Origin: Maea johnstoni
Taxonomy: Eukaryota; Annelida; Polychaeta; Spionida; Magelonidae
Reading direction: 5' to 3'
Length of the DNA: 64,000 bases
NCBI GenBank assembly: GCA_963942565.1
Contig: OZ012690.1
Location: forward strand, 13,732,309-13,796,308
The notes under the pieces were generated by a model that saw only the letters and a list, made by a program, of their open reading frames with translations, was not told the DNA's origin and made no database searches. Of the stretch, positions 1-45,327 are shown in pieces (position 1 is the first letter of the stretch; the number at the start of each line of letters is the position of its first letter). Position numbers and translations under genes: made by a program.

Positions 1-28
1 GGATGGGTTGAGGAGAAGATTTCCGTAC

Positions 29-32324
<32,296 letters not shown>

Positions 32325-32480
32325 ATTTTGGCCACAAATCCATTAAAAAGTTCCACTATTTTTCATGCTGCAGTCTGTCCTCCATCTTGAAACACTATAA
32401 ATACCTCATTAGCATACGAATGCATTTCGATGACGTCAGTTGACCTAGAAGTATACACACTACCGGGCCATGCGTAAAGT
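32325..32480 (-). promoter_or_regulatory. Putative WWC 5' UTR/promoter with CRE and short upstream ORF
   Basis: Upstream of the start codon: a palindromic CRE TGACGTCA at 32431-32438, a TATA-like CTATAAATA (plus strand, 32395-32403), and CAAGATGGA (minus, 32382-32390), a YY1-like initiator motif. If transcription starts upstream of 32390, an ATG in good context (AAG-ATG-G) at 32385 opens a 9-codon upstream ORF that stops at 32356, 31 nt before the main ATG. The start site itself cannot be placed from sequence. Confidence 0.4.
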
Positions 32481-33016
32481 AGATTATATATAGAAAGCTG
32501 TATATTTCACCCCTGAACGATAGAATGGAATGTGGGTTTTACATGACAAAGTAGGGCAACAGTAGCGCTACATTCATAGGAGGGCTAACTCACTCGTACA
32601 GTGGTGGAAATAGCTCATGTTTGTGTGTGCAGGAATTTTTGGGCAGCCACTCACTCACGTAAACTATAAACAGTGCACCCGTTGAACTTGGCGGCATCAT
32701 GCTCTATCCATTGCGTCGATCGCCATTCTAAACTCCTTAATCTCGACTTGTTTCTTTTTGGCTTGTACTAAGTTGGAAAAGTGCATTCCATAGAGCAGAA
32801 GGAGAAATAAAACAATTGAATTTCTTATTGCCTTCTTAAATTGAAAAGTTTTTTCGCATTTCATTTTCGATGCTCAGCACATCAGTACCTAACCTCAAGG
32901 CACGTTGTATTTTTTTTTCAATAATAGAATAACACTTTTCTTTAGAGAGTAGTAAACTGAACGATCTAGCCAGAAGAGCTTACACAAATTGAGTACATAT
33001 TTATAAAATTAGAAAC

Positions 33017-33165
<149 letters not shown>

Positions 33166-33964
33166 AAATGTAGGTATGTATGGGTGTGTTAATGTGTGTG
33201 TGTTGTGATTACCACTTTAATTTGACCTTTCAAAAACACTCAATTACGACAAGTTAACAGTGATACAACTTATAAAAAGATGAAGTGAATCTGAATTGTT
33301 AGCATTTTACGATTACTTATATGGGATCTTACAAATGCAAAGTCACTAGAAGCAGCGCTCAAAACACCGCACATTTGTGAAGTGACCATTTCACCCTGCT
33401 TCTTAGGATTTCTCGGAACTCCAGCTCGAACTCGCTCGTGGTGGGTCGGGAGTGATTACTAATATTAGGTCGCGGCGGAAGCTGATGGTTAAGTCATTGC
33501 ATGTATGGCTGATCACAGACCTTACTCTGAAATAAAGCTATGATGACTGTGATATGCGACACTCCCTTTGGAAGGAATGTTTGAAATTAAAGCTATCACC
33601 CTGTCCTCGATTGATCCGACCAAAGGTATGCGGAATCCATATCAGCAGAGAAATACATAACCTGTCTACTACTCTCAGATATCAGTGAGAAGGAAGCGAA
33701 ACATTTATGGCAGAGAGTGTATCGGAAACCAATTGCATTTATTTTGAACATCATAACGCCTTATTACTTTTATCGCTGTTGTATGTTGTACAGTTAGTGT
33801 TTTGTTGATTGCACTTGCCAATCTAGGTTTATTGACAACCCCCCCCCCCCCCCCCCCCCGAATAGGTAGGCACGTACATCCTCCCTCGCCTTCCTCGTAT
33901 GTTTCTACCCCTTCTCCTCCTCCTCCCCTCCTTCCCCTCCTCATTCTTCCTCTTCCCCTCCTCA

Positions 33965-33997
<33 letters not shown>

Positions 33998-34550
33998 TTG
34001 TCGTCATCCTTCTCCTCCTCCTCATTCTTTTGCCATCTACTCTTTATCTCCCCATTCTCTCGCCTTCTTGTTGACCATTAACTGGCAAGTTGGAACTTAA
34101 TATTAAAGGTCACATATTTCTCCACGAGACCCTGCACATATATTTTTAGCATATTCTTAAAACTATGATAAGGTACAACCACAAGCCCCCCCCCCCCCTC
34201 CTACAAGGACAGTGGTGGGACATGTATATTTCTAAAAAATATATATTAATTAGCTCTTACAATCTGAAAAGACATACGTCGGAAATAATTGAAGAGAAAA
34301 TATCCCGACGCAATATGCTTGGAAAAAGATAGCCACGAAATTTGTCTTTTTTTTTGTTTGGAAACTTCAAGTCTAAAAAGAGTTAAGTACCCCCTCCAAA
34401 CACACCAAATGGTCCTTGAATGCGGACCCATTCCTGACAGACGGACACATCACAAAGGGTAAACGGAGTCGTCCTTAGTCGACTGGTAGCAGTTCAATGA
34501 GTTCACCATGGCATAAGTCCATCTTAATATTTAGAAGGAAAAGGTAGATA
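33166..34550. other. Intergenic, simple-sequence patches only
   Basis: Contains a poly-C run (33839-33859), a CTT/CTC pyrimidine-rich stretch (33900-34030) and another poly-C run (34185-34198). The Pro/Leu/Ser-rich and Arg-rich frames here are artefacts. No gene. Confidence 0.6.
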
Positions 34551-34552
34551 AT

Positions 34553-34695
34553 ACTAGTTATCCTTCAGAAAACGGTATACGGCCAAAAATGGTATACAGC
34601 GGTTGTCTACGAGAAGCCATCTGTGACGCACGAGGTCGTAGTCCGAGGGTAGAAAACCGCCCGGCCCTATACCATTTTCACAAGGATAACACATT
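34553..34695. mobile_element. Small inverted-repeat element
   Basis: About 140 bp: GTTATCCTTCAGAAAACGGT at the left and, inverted from the right, GTTATCCTTGTGAAAATGGT. No clear target duplication. Confidence 0.5.
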
Positions 34696-36334
34696 TATAA
34701 CTAGACCTCCCCCCACCCCCCAGGGACTTAGCCAGGATTTTCATAACTCAGTGTCCAAATTGAGATTCCAAGGATTGAGGGTGTCCACAATCCCTGATTA
34801 AAAAAGTAAAAATAATTACACTGATTATGTACATTAACAAATAAAGTAATTACATGCTTAATTATTCAAGAAATGTCTTTATTATTAATTTGAAGTTAAA
34901 CCTTTTTATAAATTCAACATAGAATTAGTATTTATAAAATAAAACACATACCAAAATCTAGTGGACAATAGAGTCAGACTCGACTTAGTATAGTTGGACT
35001 TCTTTGTCAACCCGCAAGATTCTGGAGGCAGCGGCATAGGACAAAATAAATATAAAAGGATGAAGATTTCGTGTTTCAGAGGCTGCAACTTAACTGGGAG
35101 TTACATGTACATATCTAAATCCATCTTAATTACTTCCTGCTATCTCATCTTCCAGATATACACCATGTTGACAGATTATAATGCGCAAATAGTGCTTTAG
35201 ACACCTACAGTGGCGACATTTAATTCCTGCACTAAATGCGTGAGCAGCCCGGGCAGAATAGACGACCGCACGCCCGATTGCCATATATTTTCCTGGGCAT
35301 GGATGAGTAGATTGCCACTACAACTGAAGGTAGCTTTGAGTCGCAAGCTACGTGGGTCTTCGATGTGCTTTTCTTATATTTGTGACATAATATCCATGGG
35401 TGTTTCTACAACCAGGAACGGGCAGACGTCCGGTCGTCTGGTGCAGGAATTAAATGTCCGTACTGTAAAACAATTTATAGCTGTGTTGCGATTCAGCAGT
35501 GGACACCATTTTGAAGAGATTCGATGAAGAATGATGAAGTTTTTATTTATCTAAGTTACGATGAAGACGGAAAAGAATCTTGCCACAGGCAGCCACTTGC
35601 CTCATAAAGCTATGACACTCTCGTATACTTTGTGTAACTGTACACATGTATTTCCCTAGGCAGACACCAGGTCGGTTGATCAGGTCTGTTTGCTGGCAGC
35701 CAGATGACAGAAATACCGTAGGAAAGCTAGTCTTAGTGACGCCATCTATATGTAATTGGCAATACTACACTTTGGTTGGTCGGAGTGGATAAGTGGATGG
35801 TTTGCTTTTCAGAGACTCCGTCCATCCAAAGAAAAAGTATTTACAACGGTTGGGATTGAGAGAGGAAGAAATTTATGGTCTTAGATGAATAAAATAATGG
35901 ATATGTAGCGATAGACCAATTACTATATATATGCGCTATAATGAAGGGCTGGGCACGACGGGTTTCAGATCTGGTATCATCGTGAGGTCACGAGGGAACA
36001 ATTACTAATCAGGGCTCTCATATCATTTACATCACAGAGAAACCTGTGCGCCACCATCATCTGAGCATGCGGAGATCGCTACTTTTGGGCTATTGGTTTG
36101 ATTTGATTTGATTTTATTTTATTGGGTCTAGTAAGATGTATATTACACAGCATTTGGCACATACCAATATTATAAAGTTGACTAGATGGAGCATCAATCC
36201 CCTGTCAAGCTTAGATTCACATGTTAAAATCATCTCCCTTGAAATTTGACCATTTTGTAAGTACATGTACATGTAGTTTATTGTCCAATCCAGATGATGA
36301 CATACATTACATGCAATAAACACATGTTAAATAA

Positions 36335-36368
<34 letters not shown>

Positions 36369-37500
36369 TCTTTATTAAAAGTCTCACTCAGTATGGATAA
36401 ACATATTACAGACAGATAAAAACATGCACGTTCAATATACTGACCACTCTTAAAAGAGTTATGAGAGACATTAAAGCAAATTATTCGTACATATCACACA
36501 GAGCTGTTAAATCATAGACGCATTCTAAAATCTTTTAAAAGTTTATAACAGTTAAAAATCCGGCCAGCCACAATGGCTTATAATGGACCAAATATAATCA
36601 TAAATATACTTATAAATATTATCAGATAGACATTCATCATATTATACACTGTACAATATATTATCTAATCAATCATAAAATATTATAGCGAGTCTTGTAT
36701 ATAAGGAGTCACTTCTTTTACACACAATTTTCTAATACCCATCTAAAATCGAGCTGCCCGAGGGAGTTTACGTCGAAGAGGTAAACATGACACGTATGGT
36801 TTAATAACAATCAGTTGCTAGTTAACATTAGTGACCTCCTGTTGTACATCCTATCTTGAATCAACATATACATATACGTGTGGTTGCTCATCTAAGATCC
36901 TATTGAGACAAAATGCTGCTGTTTTTAACACATCCTCTGATTGAAAGATAACAAGTTGCTCCAAATCAGTGAGTTCTGTAAAATTAGGAAACTGTCAAAA
37001 CGTCACGAAAAGGACATTTTAGATTAAGATGTACCTCATCTTCCACCTCCTTATTTTGGCACTATACAGAAACGATTTTCCCTTGGAATCTTTTTGTGGC
37101 GCCCTCTTAAATTGAGTTGGCGCAAGTTGATGCCTCCTCTCAATAAACTAATCAGTATCAATTACAATTTACCCTTGCTCACCCTTCATCAGAATGTTAT
37201 GTAATAAATGTGTACCATGTGTATTTGCCCTAGACTACCTCCTCTCAGTTTAACGAACAGGGCAGACTTACAGTTTTCTTATTTATGACGTAAATTGGCT
37301 GATCTGAAGCTTTTCAGTCAACATTTCCCAAACTTATTTTATCGAGTGCGATCGGCAAATTCAAAACATTGGTAAATCAACAGTATTTACAGTATCTTAA
37401 ACTAATTCCCTAATCTTGACACATATATGAGTGTCACTCACCCAGTGTTTTCCAAAGCCGGGATCTTTGACCTTGAAACGATACCTAGCCTAACCATGGT
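34696..37500. other. Intergenic stretch, fragments only
   Basis: Holds a small piece of hAT-like MITE (34728-34800, GACTTAGCCAGGATTTTC), a 105-codon plus-strand frame at 35210-35527 that I do not recognise, and an AAT microsatellite at 36338-36367 followed on its right by AATCTTTATTA. The last resembles the 3' tail of a minus-strand LINE, but no reverse-transcriptase residues were recognised. No firm gene. Confidence 0.4.
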
Positions 37501-37502
37501 TA

Positions 37503-38157
37503 ATGCACCAGTCAATTGAATCCCTGGGAGGGGGGGCCGGGACATGCGGGATACTGCTCAGGAAAAAATCAATAAATAGCACTCATCCCCACTGGCAGGG
37601 ACCAATTCTGTGGCAGTATGCCCCGCCCCTGGGGCATGCTCAACAAGAATACACAAGTTCCTAAGATTTCAACTTTTTATTTTGTGAAAATAAACCACAA
37701 AAATCTTAGCAGTTACATCACAAATAACAAAACCTTCAGTAGTTATAAAAATAAAATTTTAGACTTGGAGAAGACACCCTTCCCATTACTTTTATTAAAC
37801 ACCTGACGTCCATTATTAAACACCTACAGCACCATGTGACTGTGAAAATTCTGCTTGTGTGTACTCATTCTCCTGCGCTGGGCAGTCCCCCGGGTAAAGG
37901 TCCGTAGTTGGTCAACACAGTGGACGTAGCAGAGGCCGGGTGCGCCCGGCTGATAGGCCTACTGGAATCGTGGCAGCAAAGTATGACGTCACTATTCAAA
38001 TCCCCGCCTAGCATGCACCGCCTCGACGGACAGCAATAAATCACAGTAATCCCGGTACACCGGGCAGCTATTTTAAGCAGTATTTAGCAGAAGCACCGTG
38101 TTTCCCGGCCAAGTCCCGGCCCCCCCCCCCTCCCAGGGATTCAATTGACTGGTGCAT
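37503..38157. mobile_element. MITE with about 45-bp inverted ends
   Basis: 655 bp. Left end ATGCACCAGTCAATTGAATC then CCTGGGAGGGGGGGCCGGGAC; the right end is the same sequence inverted, with a longer C run. Interior has no coding capacity. No unambiguous target duplication. Confidence 0.75.
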
Positions 38158-38700
38158 AAAGGCCCTCCTAGGGGTTTACGCTCCTGAAATTCATTAGCAT
38201 TATAATTCTTTCTTTTTTTTACAAATGTCTTCAAAAAGTAGTTTTCTCAATTCTCTTATTCTTTACTGATATACATAAGCATATAGTGTATTGTATTAAT
38301 ATTGCTTCATTAACACACAATAATTTGAGTTTGATTTGAATTAAGTTTGACTCTAACTAAAAATTAGATAAACCTCCATAGACTATTTCTTCTAGATGTG
38401 CTGTTCCTTGCTGTGAATCGCAATAGGAGATATTGCTTATTTTTACATACTTGTACATTTATAAGATTTTTTCCTTTCTTTTCCTAGAAATTCATCATTA
38501 AATAATAATCTTTCTCTACAGACTGTTTTCTTGCCATTGTGCTTTTTCCCTTAACCCTGCTTTTCTCAGATCTCACCCTTAGATGAATGGCTCCAACTTT
38601 GTGCTCATGACCACCTTCCCTATCAAAGAACTGTCTGACGATCGAATCAGTGACTCTGGCCGAGGCCTAGCCCCGTGAGTGCGAAGACCTCGACATCTTA

Positions 38701-39333
38701 AGGCCCGTTTCCACTAAGTTTTTTTTAGTGTAGCGACCGAACAGCGAGCGTTGCGAATTATGAGTCGCTGCGGTCTTTGCGCGGTCGGTAAGTAGATCGG
38801 TGTGGTCCGTTATGCCCTCGTTGCGGTCGGTACGCATCCGGAGCGGTTCGCTGTGGGGGAGCATCTGTTGCGATTTTTTTGAACATGTTCAAAAAAATCG
38901 CTGTAGAAAAAGTAGGGCACTGGATCGCTAATGGTCCGCAGTGCAGTCGCTGTGTAGTCGTTGTGGTCAGTCGTTGTGAGGTCGATGTGCTATCGATGAG
39001 GTAGCTGTGCCATCTTAATCATCGTTATGCTATCGTCTCACTCGTTACGTACTCGTAATCTATCGTTACCCTAACGACCTATGGAAAGTTCAGTTAAGCC
39101 CCGTTCCCACATCTGCGATCTAGTGTAGCGACCGCACAGCGACCGCAGCGAATTATAAATCGCTGCGGTCGCTGTGCGGTCGCTACACTAGATCGCAGAT
39201 GTGGGAACGGGCTCAACGATCTGGTCGCTACAAACATTAATTGGGTCAATCTACAGCGACCACGCAGCGATTTATAATTCGCTGCGGTCGCTGTTCGGTC
39301 GCTACACTAAAAAACCTTAGTGGGAACGGGCCT
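38701..39333. mobile_element. Harbinger-like MITE with long inverted ends, carrying a nested relative
   Basis: 633 bp flanked by TTA (38698-38700 and 39334-39336). Ends AGGCCCGTTTCCACTAAG and inverted AGGCCCGTTCCCACTAAG, and the arms stay similar for about 70 bp (AGTGTAGCGACCGAACAGCG). Inside, 39097-39214 is a nearly perfect palindrome of the same family. The whole is rich in CGCTGCGGTCGC-type motifs and unusually GC-rich for the region. Confidence 0.82.
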
Positions 39334-39339
39334 TTATGC

Positions 39340-41060
39340 TGTTGTTACTTGACATCTACTAATTTAGCAGCTAAGAACATCCGACAATAGATGGCGCTAA
39401 ATACCGATCAAGTGAGCTAGCCGAGGGCAAACTGCTCAACCCTGTGCTAGTGCAGAGAATGAAGTCATGTGTGCATCTCAGCTTACAGAGAGAGGCAAAA
39501 ATTGGCGCTGTTCGCGGAGGAATTATTTCCCACTATACAGCCAGCGCTGGTCAGAGGAGTCAGAAAAGTTGTTGTTCTTCATGCATCAACGTAGAATAAT
39601 TATTTCCTTTTATAAAGGCATTAATCAGTGTTGATTGCTGCTGAGTGGATTCAGAAAATGTGTTGCTGTTAGTGTATCGACTTGGAGGAATGATTTCTGT
39701 TTATAAAGCCATTGCTGCTCAGTGAAATCAGACAATTTGTTGCCATTTTTGAATCGACCTGAAGAAAAGAATTGCTGCTCAGAGGAATCAAAAAGATTAT
39801 TGTGTATCATTTTAGAGAAATCATTTCCCACTATTAACACTGATTAAGTCATTACGGCTCAGAGGAATTATTCTCAAAAAATAAAACCACTAGACAGATT
39901 CCTATGGATGCCTTGATGCTTTTAAAATTAAGCTGGATGTAAAGCAGAAAATGGAAAATGATTTGAAGGAAAGATATTATATTTATATTATGAAAGGGGT
40001 TTGCTCAGCCTTATTGAATTGCCATGCTCGATCTAAAAATGACGCAAAGGATATCAAATTTGTAACTTTGTGACTGCATTTGAAGGAGGAGGAGGAATTA
40101 TTATTATTAAGCTGCACGAGCATTTAAAGCTCTCTTTTGTCGTCATATGAAACATGAAGTTGCGATGCCTCTGTGAAAATGATTTAAACGCGAGAAAGTG
40201 AAGTCACTTGTTAGGAAAACATCCTCGTTTTCACTTTGGTGCTGCTTTCGGAATGAATCCAAGCTGGACGAAGACAAAGTCAATGAGGTAAACATCAGTT
40301 TTGCCATAGTTATACTTGCCCTTTCGGCTCATAATGTTCATTTTATGAAGAGTGGATTTGCAAACGAAATATTGGCGATAAAATAGAGATACTCCCCCTT
40401 AATAACAAATAGCTTTACTTTTCTTTTCTTTTTGGGGTTTATCTCAGACTCACTTAGCCAGGCGACTTTACTCTTTATTATATCATGTTGCCATAGTGAT
40501 ATCTAGACATTGTTTTCGCACATAGTGCATACCAAAGTGTATTCGGTTTTCTACCCTCGTTCGTTGCCCTCGTGCGGTGTTGTGGCAAGAAAACTAATTT
40601 TATGTTTTTGCCAGTCTTTCACATGAAAAAGATACTGTTTCTGCCAAATAAAATGGCAGAAATGGGAGAAATCTATTTCTGCCAGGACATCCAAAACCCG
40701 TTTCTGCCAAGGCAAAATCCACCCCTTGGCAGAAACTGCCAACCCTGGTGGCAACCATATGTAAACAACTTTTTAATAAGATCTTTTTAATAATGTACCC
40801 CATCCCATTAATTGAACATAAAAAATATGGCATATAGCCATACTAATGTGTAGACATAGTTGTTTTGCCACACAGTGTTACCAGGGCTGGAACGAAGTGT
40901 TTTTAGTGTCATTTGTTCACCTCACGTGCTGTCATGGCAACCATCTGTAAACAACTTTTTAAAGAGCCCTGGTTTCCACAAGTTGAAGGCACTTTTCCAA
41001 AATATTAAGCAGCAGAATATATTTTTTCATGATATAATAGCCATTAAGACCTCGTCAGGC
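39340..41060. other. Intergenic stretch without clear features
   Basis: AT-rich, with loosely repeated phrases (AATTGCTGCTCAGAGGAATC, 39640-39860; TTTCTGCCA, 40600-40740). No coding exon recognised. Confidence 0.35.
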
Positions 41061-41068
41061 AGCTGCGA

Positions 41069-41625
41069 TGGAAAACCCAAGGCCTTGATGCATCTCAGAG
41101 CCGAGGGCCGGCTGTGAGATGCATCAGACCCCCTCGGTCTTGGGTTTTCCAACACAGCAGCCTGGCTCAATCTTAATCCCTAGAGTGATATCAGTCTCTG
41201 CTAGTGTTACACTGATCATCTGATGTAGCATTATAGCGCATTGCTATGAAATACCTTGGAAAACACACTATGTTCAGTAAGAAGCTGTTTCTGTGGCTCC
41301 AAAGTGGTCCCGGATCGCCGCACTGAGCCAGGACCAAATCCCGGCTCACTGCTCAGAGTAAGGGCCAAATCCCGGCTCACTGCTCAGGGCAGGGACCAAA
41401 TCCCGGCTCAACATGATTTCTGTGTCATTTTTACAGTCGCAAGATAAATTTTTATCACTTAAACCCGCTATAATAGCCATTGAGATCCACCACTGATTAT
41501 TGGCGCAGATTTATAGCCTCGCTGATGGTGTTTGTTGCGAATCTTTGGCCTCGGCGGCCTCAGCTTTGTCAACAAACACCTGTCTCGGCTATAAATCTGT
41601 ACCAATGCTCAATGCCAGATTTCAA
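41069..41625. repeat. Hairpin sequences and a 3-copy tandem repeat
   Basis: Imperfect hairpin at 41069-41150 (arms GGAAAACCCAAGGCC and its complement). Three copies of CCAAATCCCGGCTCACTGCT (about 36-bp period) at 41330-41410. A second imperfect hairpin at 41500-41600 (arms GATTTATAGCC and CAACAAACACC). They look like pieces of foldback elements. Confidence 0.5.
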
Positions 41626-41629
41626 TCCC

Positions 41630-42770
41630 TATATTTAGACTCGGCTAGGAGGGTGACGATAGATCATAGTAAGATTTGAGATAATAGTAGGGACCAAAGA
41701 TGAATGATGAGGGTGTGCACAGCTGGCCAGAATGATTCAGTAGGTGCAGCTAGAAATAATGACGTCAAGTCTCAAGAATGTGATGATAATGGACAGAGCA
41801 GGATCACTGGGGTTGACGAAGAGTTAAGAAGCATATTTCCCCTCTTTTTAGTCACCAACGGCTAGGTCTAAGTATATTATTAACCGAAATAGCAAATATT
41901 GTTTCTATGATGAAAATCCTTAATATTTGCTGGAAGAATGCATACCATATGTGAATTAATGACACTTTTTTAACAAATAAGTAGAACTTTGGTTTTCATT
42001 TATGCTAAACCATCTCTGCTAACATTTAAAACTAGAGGACGGCATTGAACCTTACATGTGTAATACCTGGAAATATTTGTAATTTCGAGCCATGAGTCGA
42101 GATTAATGTATTCATGAAGTTTTTTTAAGGAAATTCATTCCATATTTCGGTTGACTTCTCACCAGGATGACAGGCAAAAACAGATATATGGTGACACATG
42201 GCTTGGTTATTTTTGTCCATACTTCTGGTCAAAGTGGCCTGGGTGTCCAATTTAGTTCACATTTATCTCAAAAGGCGATCGGATGACTTTGTTTGAGAAT
42301 GAATACACTAGAGTAGAGATACGACTAAGTGGTTCCATCTATCTGCCATTGTTGGAACTATATGTACACTACAACGGTGGGCCCGGCCACTCAGAAACTT
42401 GAATGCTAACTTTTCAGGGACTATAGGAACCTTATAAGTCTAGGATCTAGTTTGTCAGGAACTGATCCCATATGAAGAACAAGTCAAATGTTATAATGGA
42501 TAAAAGATCAGTTTTATTGGAATCAGAAAACACATACACACAATTTGGTATATTGTACAGCTTGTCTATTTGTGCAGAGGACAGCTGTATAAAGAAACAC
42601 ACATGAGAAGAATGGCTACAATAAAGCTATGTACACACAGACAATTTTTACATACAAAACGCCATTTTAGAGAAGACTAGAAGCTGCTCTCACTAATTAG
42701 TTATAATTCATGGTTCCTGAATATCAGTATCAAACTCTGGCGTGTAAAATATATTGTGCTCTTAACCCTT
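41630..42770. other. Intergenic, no clear features
   Basis: AT-rich. 42222-42400 resembles 45540-45720 (ATTTAGTTCACATTTAT, CCATCTA..TGCCATTG), so both are copies of an unnamed repeat. Confidence 0.35.
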
Positions 42771-42771
42771 A

Positions 42772-42856
42772 TCCTGCAAATCACAACAATTGTCATGATG
42801 CGCAGCAGTGTGGGAGTATGTGCCCATAGGTTTCACCGCAGGAATCTAAGGGTTAA
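42772..42856. mobile_element. Mini TTAA element
   Basis: 85 bp, TTAACCCTTATCCTGC to AATCTAAGGGTTAA. Relative of 7939. Shares its right TTAA with the next element. Confidence 0.6.
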
Positions 42857-43071
42857 CCCTTATGCTGCTGGTTGCTAATTTGGCCAATACGAAATGATGC
42901 AAAAAAAACACGTGAAAAATCACCAAAAACCTGGCACATGGGTACCCATCTAAGAGTGCTCAGCAAGACCTTTCTAATGAGTACCAACATGACAAGGTTT
43001 AGATGGTTTTCAAAAATCTTTGTGTCCTAAAATCTTAGTGACGCAAGTATCCTCAGCATTGGAAGGGTTAA
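42853..43071 (-). mobile_element. piggyBac-like MITE, family P1, inverted
   Basis: 219 bp, TTAACCCTTATGCTGCTGG to GCATTGGAAGGGTTAA, the reverse of the copies at 16141 and 57096. Confidence 0.83.
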
Positions 43072-43880
43072 AGTCCACAATTCTCCCTGTGTACTCCTGA
43101 ATGTAAGCTCTGCACAATATTTTATGTTTCAGAGCCCAGCCACCTTCTAAACTATTCTGACTCCGGACAATTTTAATTGTGTGGTGACCTAATATTCTCT
43201 CTTTTTGGCATCTTTCTGACCAAAGCCTCTTGTGGGATATATTTGAATTATAGATGGTAATCATAAATTTGCACTACACATAAAGCCCCATTCAATTTAT
43301 GCTAGGTTTCCATGCTGTTGTTTTAATGTATAACAATATTGTTATCTGCATCTTTTGGTATGTGAATAGAAATCAATGAATCCATGCATATAATTCCAGT
43401 GCGCCTGCAACATAATAGGGAATATAAAGCTAGCATTTTTGATCAAAGTTATGCAAAAATGAAATTCAACTATATGATTGTGGTTTGAAAACCAATAAGT
43501 GATGAAACCCAACAGAGCCACTAGAAACTTTCTTTTATTTTTCGAACTATACCCCTACAAATATGGATCATAGATATTTTAGTTTCAAGCTATGTGTGTA
43601 TAGCATACATGAAAAGGTTGAACATGAATATATACTACCCTATATTCAAATATATCTACTGTGACAACATACAAAGGTCAAATCACAAGTGTACATTAGC
43701 AAAATATTACCATACACCAGTACACAAATTGATGGAATGTTTAGGAAAACAGATTCCTATTCTTCTTCATACCGGACATGTGCAAAAACAAAATTCTCAT
43801 CACAAGGTATTTTCCGAATAATTATGTAAGGTTTAGATCTTATCATACTATTTACAAGTAACATTTTTCTTCATTCATAT

Positions 43881-44447
43881 TTAAAGCCCTGGTCACATAT
43901 GACAAAGACCTCCGTGCGGCTGATTGATCGCATGTGTCCAAAGTGCCATAAACAGGTCGCATGCGGCCAAACAGAGATTTTTCATGTGTGGTCACAAGTG
44001 AATTGGCCGTGCGGCCAGTCGTGACAAGTTTTACAATCACAGAACTTTTTAATGCACTATCCTCTTTGCGCGGAGGATACACATCCACCTTGGAGAGGCC
44101 TTCCTGTGGCCTCACGGTCCTTGTAGAATTAAATTAACATTTACTTTTTTAAAGAGCGCCGTGAGGCACTCTCAAGGACCAGTGGGACCGCCGCATGGCC
44201 TTGAAATTCACCGTGCGTCAGACGCTCAGTCAGTAAATATCCGTAGGAAGGTCATGGACCGTAGACTAATTTGCGAACATGTTCGAAAACCTCTCTACGG
44301 TCCACGACCACTGATTTTGGACCTCGTGACCCCTACGGTTGAGGCCAACTCCTTGAGGCACCCGCAAGGTGATGCTGCGATCGCCACGGTTTTTCGGCCA
44401 CAAACAGACCACAAGGCGGATGGATGCCTTATGTGACCAAGGCTTAA
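43881..44447. mobile_element. MITE with GGTCACAT ends, TTAA-bounded
   Basis: About 565 bp: TTAAAGCCCTGGTCACATA at the left, TTATGTGACCAAGGCTTAA at the right. Interior is richer in GC with CGGTCCTTG..CAAGGACC-type internal repeats. The open frames here on both strands follow from base composition. Confidence 0.7.
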
Positions 44448-45327
44448 GATGGCATTATTTGAGTCCAAAACCGTCAAAGGAAGAGCTATGTTAATTGGTT
44501 CATTTGTATTTTACCTAACCTATGGGCTAAGTTAATGTAAGGTTTGAAACCAAAAATCAATTTGTGTTGATGAGAAATTTTTGATAGACCTATTTGTCTG
44601 TTAGGTATTATACAATAACACATACATGGAATGTTGAACCTTTAATAACAATATAAAACACCATTTTTAGTAGATATTGCATTAAGAATATTATAAACCT
44701 AGGTAATTTTAGTTTCAGATTCCCAGACCATATTTTAATATTTACATGCACTTTCCCATGGCCATTTCCTATTATCAAGTCTTTTGACACTCAAAAATAG
44801 TTCAAAACTTTTCACACAGATGGCAATGAGTGCTTAAGGATGACAGGTTCTAATACTGTACATTAAGCCTGGGCAATCAAAAAAGGCCTTATTACTTTTA
44901 TACCGTATTTGGAAAGTACTTGAAGAGAGAAATGTTATTCAGAACTTAAATAGCATTTCTCGGTCAAATATACTGAAAATCCTCATTTTTTCTAAGCTAT
45001 TATCATAGCCCCGGATAGACAACTCTAGGGTGACTTTATAGTATGAATCTTCTTTAAGCTCCTGTTCGCGACTTCAAGCAGAAAATAGGTCTTCATAAGT
45101 TTGCAGAGATCTGTAATACGTTGTTGGCATAACAGCTTAATCATAATGTACAATTGTTAAACATTGGTTAGCATCCAGCAGCTTCACATTCAATAATATA
45201 AAATTGCTCAGAAAATTTAAGAATCAATGGAGGGTGAAATTTGTGCTTAACCAACTTTTGCACTCTTCAAACCCTTTATAAATGATTTTCGTATAGGATC
45301 TTTTGCACAATGACAGAATCCTTTAAT

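Noticed and set aside
33705-34081. Arg-rich and Pro/Leu/Ser-rich frames
   Set aside because: Pyrimidine-rich simple sequence on one strand; no splice sites or family match.
35210-35527. 105-codon plus-strand frame as a gene divergent from WWC
   Set aside because: No recognised domain and no flanking exon; length is within chance for this span.
43852-44436. Frames of about 90 codons on both strands
   Set aside because: They lie inside a TTAA-bounded inverted-repeat element with raised GC.
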